From positions 4,694,501 through 4,758,500 of the forward strand of contig NZ_JACHMZ010000001.1 in the NCBI RefSeq assembly GCF_014205165.1: a stretch of DNA of 64,000 bases. The letters run 5' to 3'. Below, in pieces: positions 1 through 9,127 of this stretch. Position 1 is the first letter of the stretch, and each line of letters starts with the position of its first letter. A program made the position numbers and the translations under genes. The notes under the pieces are model-generated. The model ran no database searches. It saw only the letters and a program-made list of their open reading frames with translations, and was not told the origin of the DNA. The stretch is from Micromonospora carbonacea (GTDB taxonomy: Bacteria > Actinomycetota > Actinomycetes > Mycobacteriales > Micromonosporaceae).

Positions 1-637
1 CGAGGGACCAGCCCACCTCGACCGGCGAGAGTCCGGGGTTGTCCTGGACGTGCCCGGCCAGGCGGGACGCCTGCCCCGCCAGGGCCTCCGCCGAACGCGC
101 CGACACCAACCACGGCACCACCGGCAACCCCACCGGCCCGGACCCCTCGGCCTCCACCGGCTCCGCCTGCTCCACGATCACGTGCGCGTTCGTCCCGGAG
201 ATCCCGAACGACGACACCGCCGCCCGACGCGGCCGGTCCACCACCGGCCACGGGATCGACTCCGTCACCAACTCGACCGCACCGGAGGACCAGTCCACCT
301 TCGACGACGGCGCATCCACGTGCAGGGTCGCCGGCACCACACCGTGCCGCATCGCCTGGATCAGCTTGATCACACCGGCCACGCCCGCCGCCGCCTGCGT
401 GTGACCCAGATTCGACTTGATCGATCCCAGCAGCAGCGGCGTCTCCCGCCCCTGCCCGTACGTCGCCAGGAGCGCCTGCGCCTCGATCGGGTCACCCAAC
501 GTCGTGCCCGTGCCGTGGCCCTCCACCACGTCCACGTCGGCCGGCGACAACCGCGCGTTGGCGAGGGCCTGCCGGATCACCCGCTGCTGCGACGGACCAT
601 TCGGCGCGGTCAACCCGTTCGACGCACCGTCCTGGTT
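1..637. repeat. Intergenic-module duplicate: copy A of near-identical KS C-terminus/linker DNA
   Basis: Matches 5571-6217 in the same orientation. Stretches 190-327 versus 5770-5907 and 541-636 versus 6121-6216 show no mismatch by eye. Between them lie patches where the other copy has switched to different synonymous codons, and there is one 15-bp length difference near 140. The alternating pattern suggests gene conversion between adjacent modules. Confidence 0.85.
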
Positions 638-1537
638 CACCGCGCTGCCCCGCACCAGCGCGAGGACACGGTGGCCGAGCCGACGGGCGTCGGAGAGGCG
701 TTCCACGACGAGCACGCCGACGCCCTCGGACCAGCCGGTGCCGTCGGCGCCCTCGGCGTACGACTTGCACCGCCCGTCGGGGGCCAGGCCGCGCTGCCGG
801 CTGAAGTCGACGAACGTCTCCAGGGTGGTCATCACGGTCACGCCGCCGGCCAGCGCGAGGGTGCACTCGCCGGAGCGCAGCGACTGCACGGCGAGGTGCA
901 GCGCGACGAGCGACGACGAGCAGGCGGTGTCGACGGTGAGGGCGGGCCCCTCGAACCCGAACGTGTAGGCGACCCGGCCGGAGAGCACGCTGCTGGCGGT
1001 GCCGCCGCCGATGAACGCGTCCAGGGGCTCGGGCACCTCGGCCAGCCCGGCGGCGTAGTTGTGGTACATCATGCCGGCGAACACGCCGACACGGCTGCCG
1101 CGCAGGGACAGCGGGTCGATCCGGGCGTCCTCGATCGCCTCCCAGGACGCCTCCAGCATGAGCCGCTGCTGCGGGTCCATGGCGAGGGCCTCGTACGGCG
1201 AGACCTTGAACAGCTCCGGGTCGAAGTCGCCGGCGTCGTGCAGGAACCCGCCCTCGCGGGCGTACGTGCTGCCCCGCCGCTGCCCGGTCGGGTCGTACGC
1301 GGCGTCGGTGTCCCAGCCCCGGTCGGTGGGGAAGCCGGTGACGCCGTCGGTGGCGGTGGCGACGAGTTCCCACAGCTGCTCGGGGGAGCGGACGCCGCCC
1401 GGGTAGCGGCAGCTCATCCCGACGATGGCGATGGGCTCGTGGTTCCTGGCGTCGGCGGCCTTGAGGCGTTCGCTGGTCTCGGCGAGGTCGGCGGTGACGC
1501 GCTTGAGGTACTCACGGAGCTTGGCTTCGTTCGCCAT
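1..1537 (-). CDS. Modular type I PKS, N-terminal part (docking helix + KS), runs off left edge
   Basis: The ATG is at 1537, with a GGTGA ribosome site 8 bp upstream; 512 codons are visible. Residues 1-32 form a charged helix ([15 protein letters not shown]) typical of N-terminal docking domains that receive a chain from an upstream PKS subunit. A ketosynthase follows from about residue 35 ([15 protein letters not shown]), with the active-site Cys in VDTACSSSL near residue 205, HGTGT near residue 340 and the conserved Lys/His in KSNLGHTQ, so it looks catalytically complete. The HGTGT motif is preceded by VEG instead of the usual VEA. The window ends in the KS-AT linker, so the AT specificity and reductive domains are unknown. 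It lies 45 bp after the stop of the preceding PKS gene on the same strand and is probably the next extender, module 4 if gene order follows chain order. Its first 640 bp mirror the matching part of the neighbouring module almost exactly. Confidence 0.93.
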   Translation of the reverse strand, partial: MANEAKLREYLKRVTADLAETSERLKAADARNHEPIAIVGMSCRYPGGVRSPEQLWELVATATDGVTGFPTDRGWDTDAAYDPTGQRRGSTYAREGGFLHDAGDFDPELFKVSPYEALAMDPQQRLMLEASWEAIEDARIDPLSLRGSRVGVFAGMMYHNYAAGLAEVPEPLDAFIGGGTASSVLSGRVAYTFGFEGPALTVDTACSSSLVALHLAVQSLRSGECTLALAGGVTVMTTLETFVDFSRQRGLAPDGRCKSYAEGADGTGWSEGVGVLVVERLSDARRLGHRVLALVRGSAVNQDGASNGLTAPNGPSQQRVIRQALANARLSPADVDVVEGHGTGTTLGDPIEAQALLATYGQGRETPLLLGSIKSNLGHTQAAAGVAGVIKLIQAMRHGVVPATLHVDAPSSKVDWSSGAVELVTESIPWPVVDRPRRAAVSSFGISGTNAHVIVEQAEPVEAEGSGPVGLPVVPWLVSARSAEALAGQASRLAGHVQDNPGLSPVEVGWSL

Positions 1538-1582
1538 CGGGATTCACCTGTCGCGTTGGTCGGCAAGCGGGCGGTACGCCGG

Positions 1583-4500
1583 TCAGGAACGACCGAACGT
1601 GCTGTCGATGAAGTCGAAGAGTTCGTCGTCGCTGGCGTCGTCGATCACCTGGGCGACGCCGGCGGTGTCACCGGTGTCGCCGCCCCAGCGGGTGAGCAGC
1701 GCCCGGAGCCGGGCGGTGACGGCGGCGCGGGTCTCCTCGTCGGCGGTGAGTTCGGCGAGGTCGTCGGCCGGGGTCGCGGCGAACGCCGCCTCCAACCGGT
1801 CCAGTTCGTCGAGGATGGTCGGCGCGGACCGGCCGGGGCCGAGCTGTGCCACCAGGTGCCCGGTGAGCGCCTCCGGGGTGGGGTGGTCGAAGACGAGGGT
1901 CGCCGGCAGCGTCAGCCCGGTGCGGGCGGTGAGCCGGTTGCGCAGGTCCACGGCGGTCAGCGAGTCGAAGCCCAGTTCAGTGAAGGACTGGCCGGGGCCG
2001 ACGGCGGCGGCCGTGGCGTACCCGAGGACCTCGGCGACCTGGCCGGTGACGAGTTCCTCCACGAGCCGCCGGCGGTCGGCGTCGGGGGCGGCGGCGATCC
2101 GGTCGCGGAAGCCGCCCGCCGGGGCGGCGGTCCCGGCGGCGCTGCGCCGCGCGCCGACGCCGGCCAGGCCACGCAGCGGCGCGGGCAGGTGGTCGACTGT
2201 GGTGAGGGCACGCAGCGCGGCGACGTCGAGGCGGACGGGCAGCAGTAGCGGCTGCCGGCTGCTGCGGCTGGCGTCGAAGAGGGCGAGCGCCTGGTCGGTG
2301 CCGAGGGGGGCGATGCCCTGGCGGGCCATCCGTTCCCGGCGGGCGGCCCCCAGGTCTCGGGTCATGCCGCTGGCGGCCTCCCACAGCCCCCAGGCCAGGG
2401 AGGTGGCGGCGAGGCCGGCGGCGCGCCGGTGCTGGGCGAGCCCGTCGAGGAACGCGTTGGCCGCCGCGTAGTTGCCCTGCCCGGGGCCGCCGAGGGGGCC
2501 GGCGATGGAGGAGAACAGCACGAACATCGGCAGGTCCAGGTGCCGGGTGAGGTCGTGCAGGTGCCAGGCGGCGTCGGCCTTGGGGCGCAGCGCGGCGGTG
2601 ATCCGTTCGGGGGTGAGCGCGGTGACGGTCGCGTCGTCGAGGATCCCGGCGGCGTGCACGACGCCGGTGAGGGGATGTTCGGCGGCGACGGTGGCGAGCA
2701 GCGCGGCGACCTGGTCGCGGTCGGCGACGTCGCAGGCGACGAAGCGGGCGTGCGCGCCGAGGCGGGTGAGGTCGGCGAGGAGGTCGGCGGCCCCGGGGGC
2801 GTCGCCGCCGCGCCGGCCGGCGAGGAGCAGGTGCCGGACCTTGTGGGCGGTGACGAGGTGGCGGGCGAGGAGTCCACCGAGGGTGCCGGTGGCACCGGTG
2901 ACGAGCACTGTGCCGTCGGGGAGGAGGTCGACGGCCCCCGTGGGGTCGGGTTCGGCGGGGGCGAGCCGGGGCGCGAGGAGCCGGCCGGCGCGGAGGGCGA
3001 GCTGGGGTTCGTCGCTGGCCAGGGCCCGGCCGAGCAGGTCGACCTCGCCGTCGGGGCGGCCGGTGTCGGGGTCGAGGTCGACCAGCACGAACCGGCCGGG
3101 GTGTTCCAGTTGCGCGGAGCGCACCAGGCCCCAGACGGCCGCGCCGGGCAGGTCGGTCACGTCGCCGGTGGCGTCGGCGGGGACCGCGCCGCGGGTGAGC
3201 ACGACGAGCCGGCGGTCGGCGTGCCGGTCGTCGGCCAGCCAACCCTGGACTGCGGCGAGGGTGGCGGCGAGCCGGGCACGGGTGGCGTCGAGGGGGTCGC
3301 CGGGCGGGGTGTCGGCGGCGGGCAGCAGCACGAACCGGGGGTCGAGCCGGCCGGCGTCGACGGCGGCGGCGAGCGCGGGGAGCCCGCCGGGGGCCAGCGC
3401 GGGGGCGTCGAGCGCGACGATGCCGCTCGCCGGGCGGGGCGGCAGGGGCAGCGCGGTCCAGCGCAGGTCGAACAGGGGCAGGTCGGCGGGGCCGGTCGCG
3501 TCGAGCTGGTCGGCGGCGACGGGCCGGGAGACGAGCGAGCCGATCCGGGCGACGGGCGCGCCGGTGGCGTCGGCGAGGGCGAGGGCGACGGCCGAGCCGG
3601 CGCGGGTGACGCGTACCCGCAGGTGGGTCGCGCCGACGGCGGCGAGCGCGACGCCCGACCAGGCGAACGGGAGTCGGGCCCCGGCGGTCTCGTCGGCGGT
3701 GTCGGCGTCGGTGAGGCCGACGACGTGCAGCGCCGCGTCCAGCAGCGCGGGGTGCAGACCGAACCCGTCGGCGGTGACGCCGTCGGGCAGCGCGACCTCC
3801 GCGAACACGGCATCGGGGGTACGCCATGCGGCGCGCAGCCCCCGGAAGGTCGGCCCGTGGTCGACGCCGAGGCGGTGGAGCTGGGCGTAGATCGGTTCGA
3901 CGGGCACGGTGGTGGCGTCGGCGGGCGGCCACTCGGTGAGCGCCTCGGGCGCGTCGCCGCCGCCGGGGGCGAGGACGCCGTCGGCGTGCCGGGTCCAGTC
4001 GCCGCGCGGATCGTCGGCGGGCCGGGAGTGGATGGCGACCTGGCGGCGGCCGTGTTCGTCGGGGGCGGCGAGGCTGAGCTGCACCGCGCGGGCGCCCTGC
4101 TCGGGCAGGACGAGCGGGGCGGCGAGGGTCAGTTCCTCCAGGGTGTCGCAGGCGGCCTGCGCCCCGGCGTGCAGGGCCAGCTCCACGAGCGCCGTGCCCG
4201 GCACGACGACGGAGCCCCACACGACGTGGTCGGCCAGCCAGGGCTGGGTACGCACCGACAGCCGGCCGCCGTACAGGCGGGTGTCGGCGTCGGCGGTGAC
4301 GAGTTCGGCGGTGAGCAGGGGGTGCCCGGCGCTGCGGACCCCGAGGCCGGAGGCGTCGGCACCGGACGGGGCGGCGTCGAGCCAGTAGCGCTGGTGGTGG
4401 AAGGCGTAGGTGGGCAGGTCCACGGTGCGGGGCCGCCCACCGGTGTGGGTGAACCACGCCGCCCAGTCCACGGGCGTGCCGGTGACGTGCAGCCGGGCCA

Positions 4501-7117
4501 GGGCGGTGACCAGCGCCATCGTGTCGGGCTGGTCGCGGCGCAGTGCCGTGATCAGGTGCACCGGCCGCTCCGCCGGGGTGTCGGCCGCCAGCGCCGTCAA
4601 CGTCGCATCCGGCCCCACCTCCACAAACGACGTCACCCCCAACCCTTGCAGGGTGGTGACCGCGTCGCCGAACCGCACCGCCTCCCGCACATGCCGCACC
4701 CAATACCCGGGGTCGGTGATCTCCCCCGCCTCAACAAGCTTCCCGGTCAGGTTCGACACGACCGGCAACCTCGGCGTCTGCCAAGCCAACCCATCGAGCA
4801 CCACGCGGAACCCGGCCAGCATCGGCTCCATCAACCGCGAATGGAACGCATGACTCACCGACAGCCGCTTCACCCGCCAACCCCGCTCGGCACACCGCTG
4901 GGCGATCACATCCAGATCGGCCACAGATCCCGACAACACCACCGACCGAGGACCGTTCACCGCCGCCACATCCACACCGCCACCGGCAAGCGCCCGCACC
5001 TCAGCCTCAGCCGCACCCACCGCCAACATCCCGCCACCAGCAGGCAACCCCTGCATCAACGAACCCCGCGCCACCACCAACGCGCACGCATCCTCCAACG
5101 ACAACACACCCGCCACATGCGCAGCCGTCACCTCACCGATCGAATGACCCACCAGATAGTCAGCCGTCACCCCGAACGAGGCCAGCAACTCGTACAGCGC
5201 CACCTCCACCGCGAACAGACCCGCCTGCGTATAAGCCGTCTCATCCAACAACCCCGCCAGATCCGAACCCAGCTCCGCGAACACCACCTCCCGCAACGGA
5301 CGGCCGAGGCGACCCACGAACAGCGCACACACCCGGTCGAACGCCTCCGCATACACCGGGAACCGGTCATACAGTTCACGACCCATCCCCGACCGCTGCG
5401 CACCCTGACCCGCGAACAACAACGCCCGACGACCCGAGGTCACCTCACCGGTGAACACACCCGGGGCGGTCTCGCCAGCGGCCAGCGACTCCAGGCCGGA
5501 CAGCAGGTCGGCGCGGTCGGTGCCGAGGAGCACCGCCCGGTGGTCGAGGGCCGCCCGCGACGTCGCCAGGGACCAACCCACGTCGACCGGCGAGAGTCCG
5601 GGGTTGTCCCGGACGTGCCCGGCCAGGCGGGACGCCTGCCCCGCCAGGGCCTCCGCCGAACGCGCCGACACCAACCACGGCACCACCGGCAACTCCACCG
5701 GCCCGGACGACCCGACCCCGGCCTCCCCGGCCTCCACCGGCTCCGCCTGCTCCACGATCACGTGCGCATTCGTCCCGGAGATCCCGAACGACGACACCGC
5801 CGCCCGACGCGGCCGGTCCACCACCGGCCACGGGATCGACTCCGTCACCAACTCGACCGCACCGGAGGACCAGTCCACCTTCGACGACGGCGCATCCACG
5901 TGCAGGGTGGCGGGGACGAGGCCATGCCGCATCGCCTGCACCATCTTGATCACACCGGCCACGCCGGCGGCGGCCTGGGGGTGGCCGAGGTTCGACTTGA
6001 TCGATCCCAGCAGCAGCGGCGTGGCGCGGTCCTGGCCGTAGGTGGCGAGCAGCGCCTGCGCCTCGATCGGGTCGCCCAGCGTCGTGCCGGTACCGTGCGC
6101 CTCCACCACGTCCACGTCCGCCGGCGACAACCGCGCGTTGGCGAGGGCCTGCCGGATCACCCGCTGCTGCGACGGACCATTCGGCGCGGTCAACCCGTTC
6201 GACGCACCGTCCTGGTTGACGGCGGAGCCGCGCACCACCGCGAGGACGCGGTGGCCAAGCCGGCGGGCGTCGTCGAGGCGTTCCACGAGGAGGATGCCGA
6301 CGCCCTCGGCGAGGGCGGTGCCGTCGGCGCCGTCGGCGAACGCCTTGCACCGGGCCGACATGGACAGGTTGCCCTGCCGGGTGAAGTCGACGAAGACGGC
6401 GGGGGTGGGCATCACGGTGACGCCGCCGGCCAGGGCCAGGTCGGATTCGCCGGAGCGCAGCGACTGCGCCGCGAGGTGCAGGGCGACGAGCGACGACGAG
6501 CAGGCGGTGTCGACGGTGACGGCCGGGCCCTCGAACCCGAGGGCGTACGCCACCCGGCCGGAGCTGATGCTGCCGGCGTTGCCGAGGCCGAGGTAGTCGA
6601 CGACGCCGTCGGGCACGTCGGCGGCCCCGGCGGCGTAGTCGCCGTGGGTGAGGCCGGCGAACACGCCGACGCGGCCGCCGCGCAGCCCGGTCGGGTCGAT
6701 GCCGGCGGACTCGAACGCCTCCCAGGACACCTCCAGCAGCAGCCGCTGCTGCGGGTCCATGGCGAGGGCCTCGCGGGGGGAGATGCCGAAGAACCGGGGG
6801 TCGAAGTCACCGGCGTCGTGGACGAAGCCGCCCTCGGCGACGCAGGAGGTGCCGGGGCGTTCCCGGGTCGGGTCGTGCAGGTCGGTGAGGTCCCAGCCCC
6901 GGTCGGCGGGGAAGGGGCCGACGGCGTCGCCGGAGGCCGCGACGAGGTCCCACAGCGCGTCGGGTGAGGTGATCCCGCCGGGGAAGCGGCACGCCATCCC
7001 GACGATGGCGATCGGCTGCCCGGCGGCGTCCTCGACGTCGCGCAGGCGTTGCCGGGTCCGCCGCAGGTCGGTGGTGACCCTCTTCAGATACTCCCGGAGC
7101 TTCTCTTCGGTGTCCAT
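1583..7117 (-). CDS. Modular type I PKS, one module: KS-AT(malonyl)-DH-KR-ACP
   Basis: 1844 residues from ATG 7117 behind AGGTTG; a TTG one codon upstream (7120) is less likely. It has an N-terminal docking helix (about 1-33), KS (38-460, active Cys near 206 in [14 protein letters not shown] present), AT (570-860, GHSIGE near 660 and HAFH near 756, the malonyl-CoA signature), DH (930-1200, [10 protein letters not shown] giving HxxxGxxxxP, and LDAALH), KR (from about 1405, GATGTLG, AGILDDA giving a B-type LDD motif, with Ser and Tyr/Asn in FSSIAG and GNYAAAN), ACP (Ser near 1717 in LGFDSLTAV) and a C-terminal docking tail ending in an acidic helix. No ER is present. Predicted product step: malonyl extension to a trans-enoyl unit. 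It is encoded on the same strand as the AHBA-loading PKS and is most simply module 3. The AT region (about 4570-5460) has noticeably more A/T in third positions than its surroundings. Confidence 0.95.
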   Translation of the reverse strand: MDTEEKLREYLKRVTTDLRRTRQRLRDVEDAAGQPIAIVGMACRFPGGITSPDALWDLVAASGDAVGPFPADRGWDLTDLHDPTRERPGTSCVAEGGFVHDAGDFDPRFFGISPREALAMDPQQRLLLEVSWEAFESAGIDPTGLRGGRVGVFAGLTHGDYAAGAADVPDGVVDYLGLGNAGSISSGRVAYALGFEGPAVTVDTACSSSLVALHLAAQSLRSGESDLALAGGVTVMPTPAVFVDFTRQGNLSMSARCKAFADGADGTALAEGVGILLVERLDDARRLGHRVLAVVRGSAVNQDGASNGLTAPNGPSQQRVIRQALANARLSPADVDVVEAHGTGTTLGDPIEAQALLATYGQDRATPLLLGSIKSNLGHPQAAAGVAGVIKMVQAMRHGLVPATLHVDAPSSKVDWSSGAVELVTESIPWPVVDRPRRAAVSSFGISGTNAHVIVEQAEPVEAGEAGVGSSGPVELPVVPWLVSARSAEALAGQASRLAGHVRDNPGLSPVDVGWSLATSRAALDHRAVLLGTDRADLLSGLESLAAGETAPGVFTGEVTSGRRALLFAGQGAQRSGMGRELYDRFPVYAEAFDRVCALFVGRLGRPLREVVFAELGSDLAGLLDETAYTQAGLFAVEVALYELLASFGVTADYLVGHSIGEVTAAHVAGVLSLEDACALVVARGSLMQGLPAGGGMLAVGAAEAEVRALAGGGVDVAAVNGPRSVVLSGSVADLDVIAQRCAERGWRVKRLSVSHAFHSRLMEPMLAGFRVVLDGLAWQTPRLPVVSNLTGKLVEAGEITDPGYWVRHVREAVRFGDAVTTLQGLGVTSFVEVGPDATLTALAADTPAERPVHLITALRRDQPDTMALVTALARLHVTGTPVDWAAWFTHTGGRPRTVDLPTYAFHHQRYWLDAAPSGADASGLGVRSAGHPLLTAELVTADADTRLYGGRLSVRTQPWLADHVVWGSVVVPGTALVELALHAGAQAACDTLEELTLAAPLVLPEQGARAVQLSLAAPDEHGRRQVAIHSRPADDPRGDWTRHADGVLAPGGGDAPEALTEWPPADATTVPVEPIYAQLHRLGVDHGPTFRGLRAAWRTPDAVFAEVALPDGVTADGFGLHPALLDAALHVVGLTDADTADETAGARLPFAWSGVALAAVGATHLRVRVTRAGSAVALALADATGAPVARIGSLVSRPVAADQLDATGPADLPLFDLRWTALPLPPRPASGIVALDAPALAPGGLPALAAAVDAGRLDPRFVLLPAADTPPGDPLDATRARLAATLAAVQGWLADDRHADRRLVVLTRGAVPADATGDVTDLPGAAVWGLVRSAQLEHPGRFVLVDLDPDTGRPDGEVDLLGRALASDEPQLALRAGRLLAPRLAPAEPDPTGAVDLLPDGTVLVTGATGTLGGLLARHLVTAHKVRHLLLAGRRGGDAPGAADLLADLTRLGAHARFVACDVADRDQVAALLATVAAEHPLTGVVHAAGILDDATVTALTPERITAALRPKADAAWHLHDLTRHLDLPMFVLFSSIAGPLGGPGQGNYAAANAFLDGLAQHRRAAGLAATSLAWGLWEAASGMTRDLGAARRERMARQGIAPLGTDQALALFDASRSSRQPLLLPVRLDVAALRALTTVDHLPAPLRGLAGVGARRSAAGTAAPAGGFRDRIAAAPDADRRRLVEELVTGQVAEVLGYATAAAVGPGQSFTELGFDSLTAVDLRNRLTARTGLTLPATLVFDHPTPEALTGHLVAQLGPGRSAPTILDELDRLEAAFAATPADDLAELTADEETRAAVTARLRALLTRWGGDTGDTAGVAQVIDDASDDELFDFIDSTFGRS
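5571..6217. repeat. Intergenic-module duplicate: copy B of near-identical KS C-terminus/linker DNA
   Basis: The partner of 1-637 (see that entry). From position 5731 onward the two copies align with a constant offset of 5580 bp. Within this copy, 5909-5990 and 6025-6090 have the GGC/GCG-heavy codon style of the rest of the gene, whereas the shared stretches have more A and T in third positions. Confidence 0.85.
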
Positions 7118-7253
7118 CAACCTGACCCATCGCGGTGGCCGGCGGAGACCTGACGCAGGCGACGGGACGAATGCGCGAATTCCTCAGGCCAGATCGGTTC
7201 TACGTCCTTTGCACAATGCGGCCGGCAGCCCCGGGTCCCCTCTGCCGGGGAAA

Positions 7254-7287
7254 GTTATGGCGTCGCGATGACCTGCGACAACCCCTA
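7254..7287 (-). promoter_or_regulatory. Predicted promoter of the module-3 PKS gene with TAGGGGT box
   Basis: Reading the minus strand, TAGGGGT (7287-7281) is followed after 21 bp by CATAAC (7259-7254), a plausible -10. The same box-spacing arrangement recurs for the divergent thioesterase and for the AHBA synthase gene. The box may replace a -35 element and be bound by a pathway activator; no regulator gene is in view. Confidence 0.5.
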
Positions 7288-7305
7288 ACCCGCGCGGCGG
7301 TCCGC

Positions 7306-7340
7306 TAGGGGTGGCCGCCCCCGGTGGATCCGATTAGCGT
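7306..7340 (+). promoter_or_regulatory. Predicted thioesterase promoter with TAGGGGT box
   Basis: TAGGGGT at 7306-7312 is followed after exactly 21 bp by TTAGCGT at 7334-7340. It faces away from the inverted copy at 7281-7287, so the divergent PKS and thioesterase genes each have their own box. The sequence TTAGCGTCC is repeated at the AHBA synthase promoter (32316-32308, minus strand). Confidence 0.5.
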
Positions 7341-7402
7341 CCATTTGATCGCACCGGTGCCGGCGGATCCCGGCACCACCGCTGGAAGGACCGCGTGTAC
7401 GC

Positions 7403-8161
7403 ATGACCGACTCAGACAACGGCCTGTGGGTCCGCCGGTTCCACCCGGCGCCGGCCGGGGCGCGGCGGCTGGTGTGCCTGCCGCACGCCGGTGGGTCCGC
7501 GAGCTTCTACTTCCCCGTGTCGCGGGCGCTGTCGCCGGCCGTGGAGGTGCTCGCCATCCAGTATCCGGGGCGGCAGGACCGCCGCCAGGAGCCGTGCGTG
7601 GACAACCTGCCGGAGCTGGCCCGGCAGGTGTTCGGGGTGCTGCGGCCGTGGCTGGACCAGCCGTTGGCGATCTTCGGGCACAGCATGGGCGCGACGCTGG
7701 GCTTCGAGGTGGCGCGGCTGATCGAGGCGGAGACGGGCGCTCCGGCGGCGCACCTGTTCCCGTCCGGGCGGCGGGCCCCGTCGTGCCCCCGGCACGAGAC
7801 GGTGCACCTGCTCGACGACGAGGGGCTGCTCGCCGACGTGCGCAAGCTCAGCGGCACGGACCTGGCGGTGCTCGGCGACGCGGAGCTGCTGCGGGCGGCG
7901 CTGCCGGCGATCCGCAACGACTACCGGGCGGCGGAGACGTACGAGTACACGCCGGGGCCGAAGCTGGGCTGCCCGGTGACGGTGTTCACGGGCGACGCCG
8001 ACCCGAAGACGACGGTCGACGAGGCGCGGGCGTGGGAGCGGCACACCACGGGCGCGTTCGACCTTCAGGTGTTCCCGGGCGGGCACTTCTTCCTGGCGCA
8101 GCACCAGCCGGCGATCCTGCGGACGATCTCGGCGGCTCTGGCGCGTACGCCGGTGTCCTGA
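7403..8161 (+). CDS. Type II thioesterase (RifR-like editing hydrolase)
   Basis: 252 residues, the usual length for stand-alone type II thioesterases of PKS/NRPS clusters. The alpha/beta-hydrolase nucleophile elbow GHSMG is at about residues 92-96, CLPHAGG near residue 25 is the family's oxyanion-side motif, and the catalytic His sits in FPGGHFF near residue 225; the catalytic Asp is probably in FTGDAD. These cytosolic enzymes remove stalled or mis-primed acyl groups from carrier-protein arms. The gene is transcribed divergently from the module-3 PKS and converges with the methyltransferase, with a strong hairpin between them. The ATG at 7403 is the only reasonable start; a GGAAGGA stretch lies 12 bp upstream, farther than usual. 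RifR of the rifamycin cluster is the nearest named equivalent by role. Confidence 0.92.
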   Translation: MTDSDNGLWVRRFHPAPAGARRLVCLPHAGGSASFYFPVSRALSPAVEVLAIQYPGRQDRRQEPCVDNLPELARQVFGVLRPWLDQPLAIFGHSMGATLGFEVARLIEAETGAPAAHLFPSGRRAPSCPRHETVHLLDDEGLLADVRKLSGTDLAVLGDAELLRAALPAIRNDYRAAETYEYTPGPKLGCPVTVFTGDADPKTTVDEARAWERHTTGAFDLQVFPGGHFFLAQHQPAILRTISAALARTPVS

Positions 8162-8177
8162 CCGCGGTGGTTCGTGG

Positions 8178-8210
8178 CGCGGCCCCCGCCGGACACCGGC
8201 GGGGGCCGCG
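8178..8210. terminator. Bidirectional hairpin between convergent thioesterase and methyltransferase genes
   Basis: Perfect 15-bp GC-rich arms (8178-8192 and 8196-8210) enclose a 3-nt loop in the 55-bp gap between two convergent stop codons. There is no T-tract, as is common for actinomycete terminators. Confidence 0.7.
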
Positions 8211-8216
8211 TCGCTG

Positions 8217-9104
8217 TCACGGCTTGTGCGCGACGGCGATGACGTAGTCGAGCAGCGCGAGTTCCTTCTTGATGAGGGTCTCGTCGCGCCAGTGGTTGGC
8301 CATGCCCTTGACGGCGCTGCGGTCGGCCTCGGCCTGGAACGCGGGGTCGGACGGGCGGCTGGCCTGGAACCGCCGCCAGCCCTCCCAGGTGCGGTCCTGG
8401 ATGGACTGCACGTCGACGTTGCCGAAGCCGGCGGCGGTGAGCTGCTCGGCGTAGACCGCGCGGTCGTGCCAGTTCTCGTCGGGGATGCTGAACTTGATGA
8501 AGCTCAGCGGTCCCGAGCTGATCGACATGCGGGCGGTGTCGTTGCTGAGCGGGATGATGTCGGCGGTGGCGAGGGTGCCGCCGGGCTTGAGCACCCGGAA
8601 CGCCTCGGCGAAGAAGGCGCTGCGCGGATAGAAGTGGAACGCCGACTCCAGGGCGACGACCCGGTCGAAGGTGCCGTCGGCGAAGGGCAGCGCGAGGGCG
8701 TTGCCGAGCTGGAACTCGGCCTGCTCGGCGAGGCCCTCGCGGCGGGCCCGCTGCTGGGCGTGCTCGACGTGGCGGGGGGTGACGTTGATGCCGTGCACCT
8801 TGGCGATGCGGCGCTCGCGCAGCCAGGCGAAGTCCTGGTCGCCGTAGCCGAAGCCGACGTCGAGGACGGTGTCGTCGGGCTTGAAGCCGGCCGCGTCGGC
8901 CAGCTTCGCGGCCAGCGCCTCGCCGGCCACGTCGAGGCTGGTGACGCCGTCCTCCCAGTAGCCGACGTTCATGTAGCGGGTGGTGCGGGCGGCGAACTCC
9001 ACGTTCGGGGACTGGATCTCGTAGAAGCGGCGGACCCGGGTCACCGGGTCCTTCGTGGCCAGGGTGCGGATGACCCGGCCGAGGGTGCGGATGTTCTCCA
9101 GCAT
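8217..9104 (-). CDS. SAM-dependent methyltransferase (small-molecule tailoring type)
   Basis: 295 residues. A class I Rossmann methyltransferase: motif I VLDVGFGYGDQ near residue 82, an acidic/post-I segment around VHGINVTP, and LKPGGTLATADI near residue 165. The N-terminal TRYMNVGYW motif is shared by natural-product methyltransferases that act on sugars, prenyl and polyketide scaffolds, such as the Rif ORF14 27-O-methyltransferase and MitM families. Its start is well supported by AAGGAG 7 bp upstream. It begins 23 bp after the FAD monooxygenase stop and is the last gene of the minus-strand run that begins with the loading PKS, so a role in tailoring the ansamycin (O- or N-methylation of the aromatic ring or ansa chain) is likely. 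The actual acceptor cannot be read from the sequence. Confidence 0.85.
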   Translation of the reverse strand: MLENIRTLGRVIRTLATKDPVTRVRRFYEIQSPNVEFAARTTRYMNVGYWEDGVTSLDVAGEALAAKLADAAGFKPDDTVLDVGFGYGDQDFAWLRERRIAKVHGINVTPRHVEHAQQRARREGLAEQAEFQLGNALALPFADGTFDRVVALESAFHFYPRSAFFAEAFRVLKPGGTLATADIIPLSNDTARMSISSGPLSFIKFSIPDENWHDRAVYAEQLTAAGFGNVDVQSIQDRTWEGWRRFQASRPSDPAFQAEADRSAVKGMANHWRDETLIKKELALLDYVIAVAHKP

Positions 9105-9127
9105 GTCACTCCTTGCGCAGCAGGTGG

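Noticed and set aside
2429..6967. A 1512-codon plus-strand frame opposite the module-3 PKS, and similar long antisense frames at 50-2248, 19612-23985 and 10744-18078
   Set aside because: All lie over PKS domains whose catalytic motifs are intact on the minus strand; none has a ribosome site or recognisable protein pattern.
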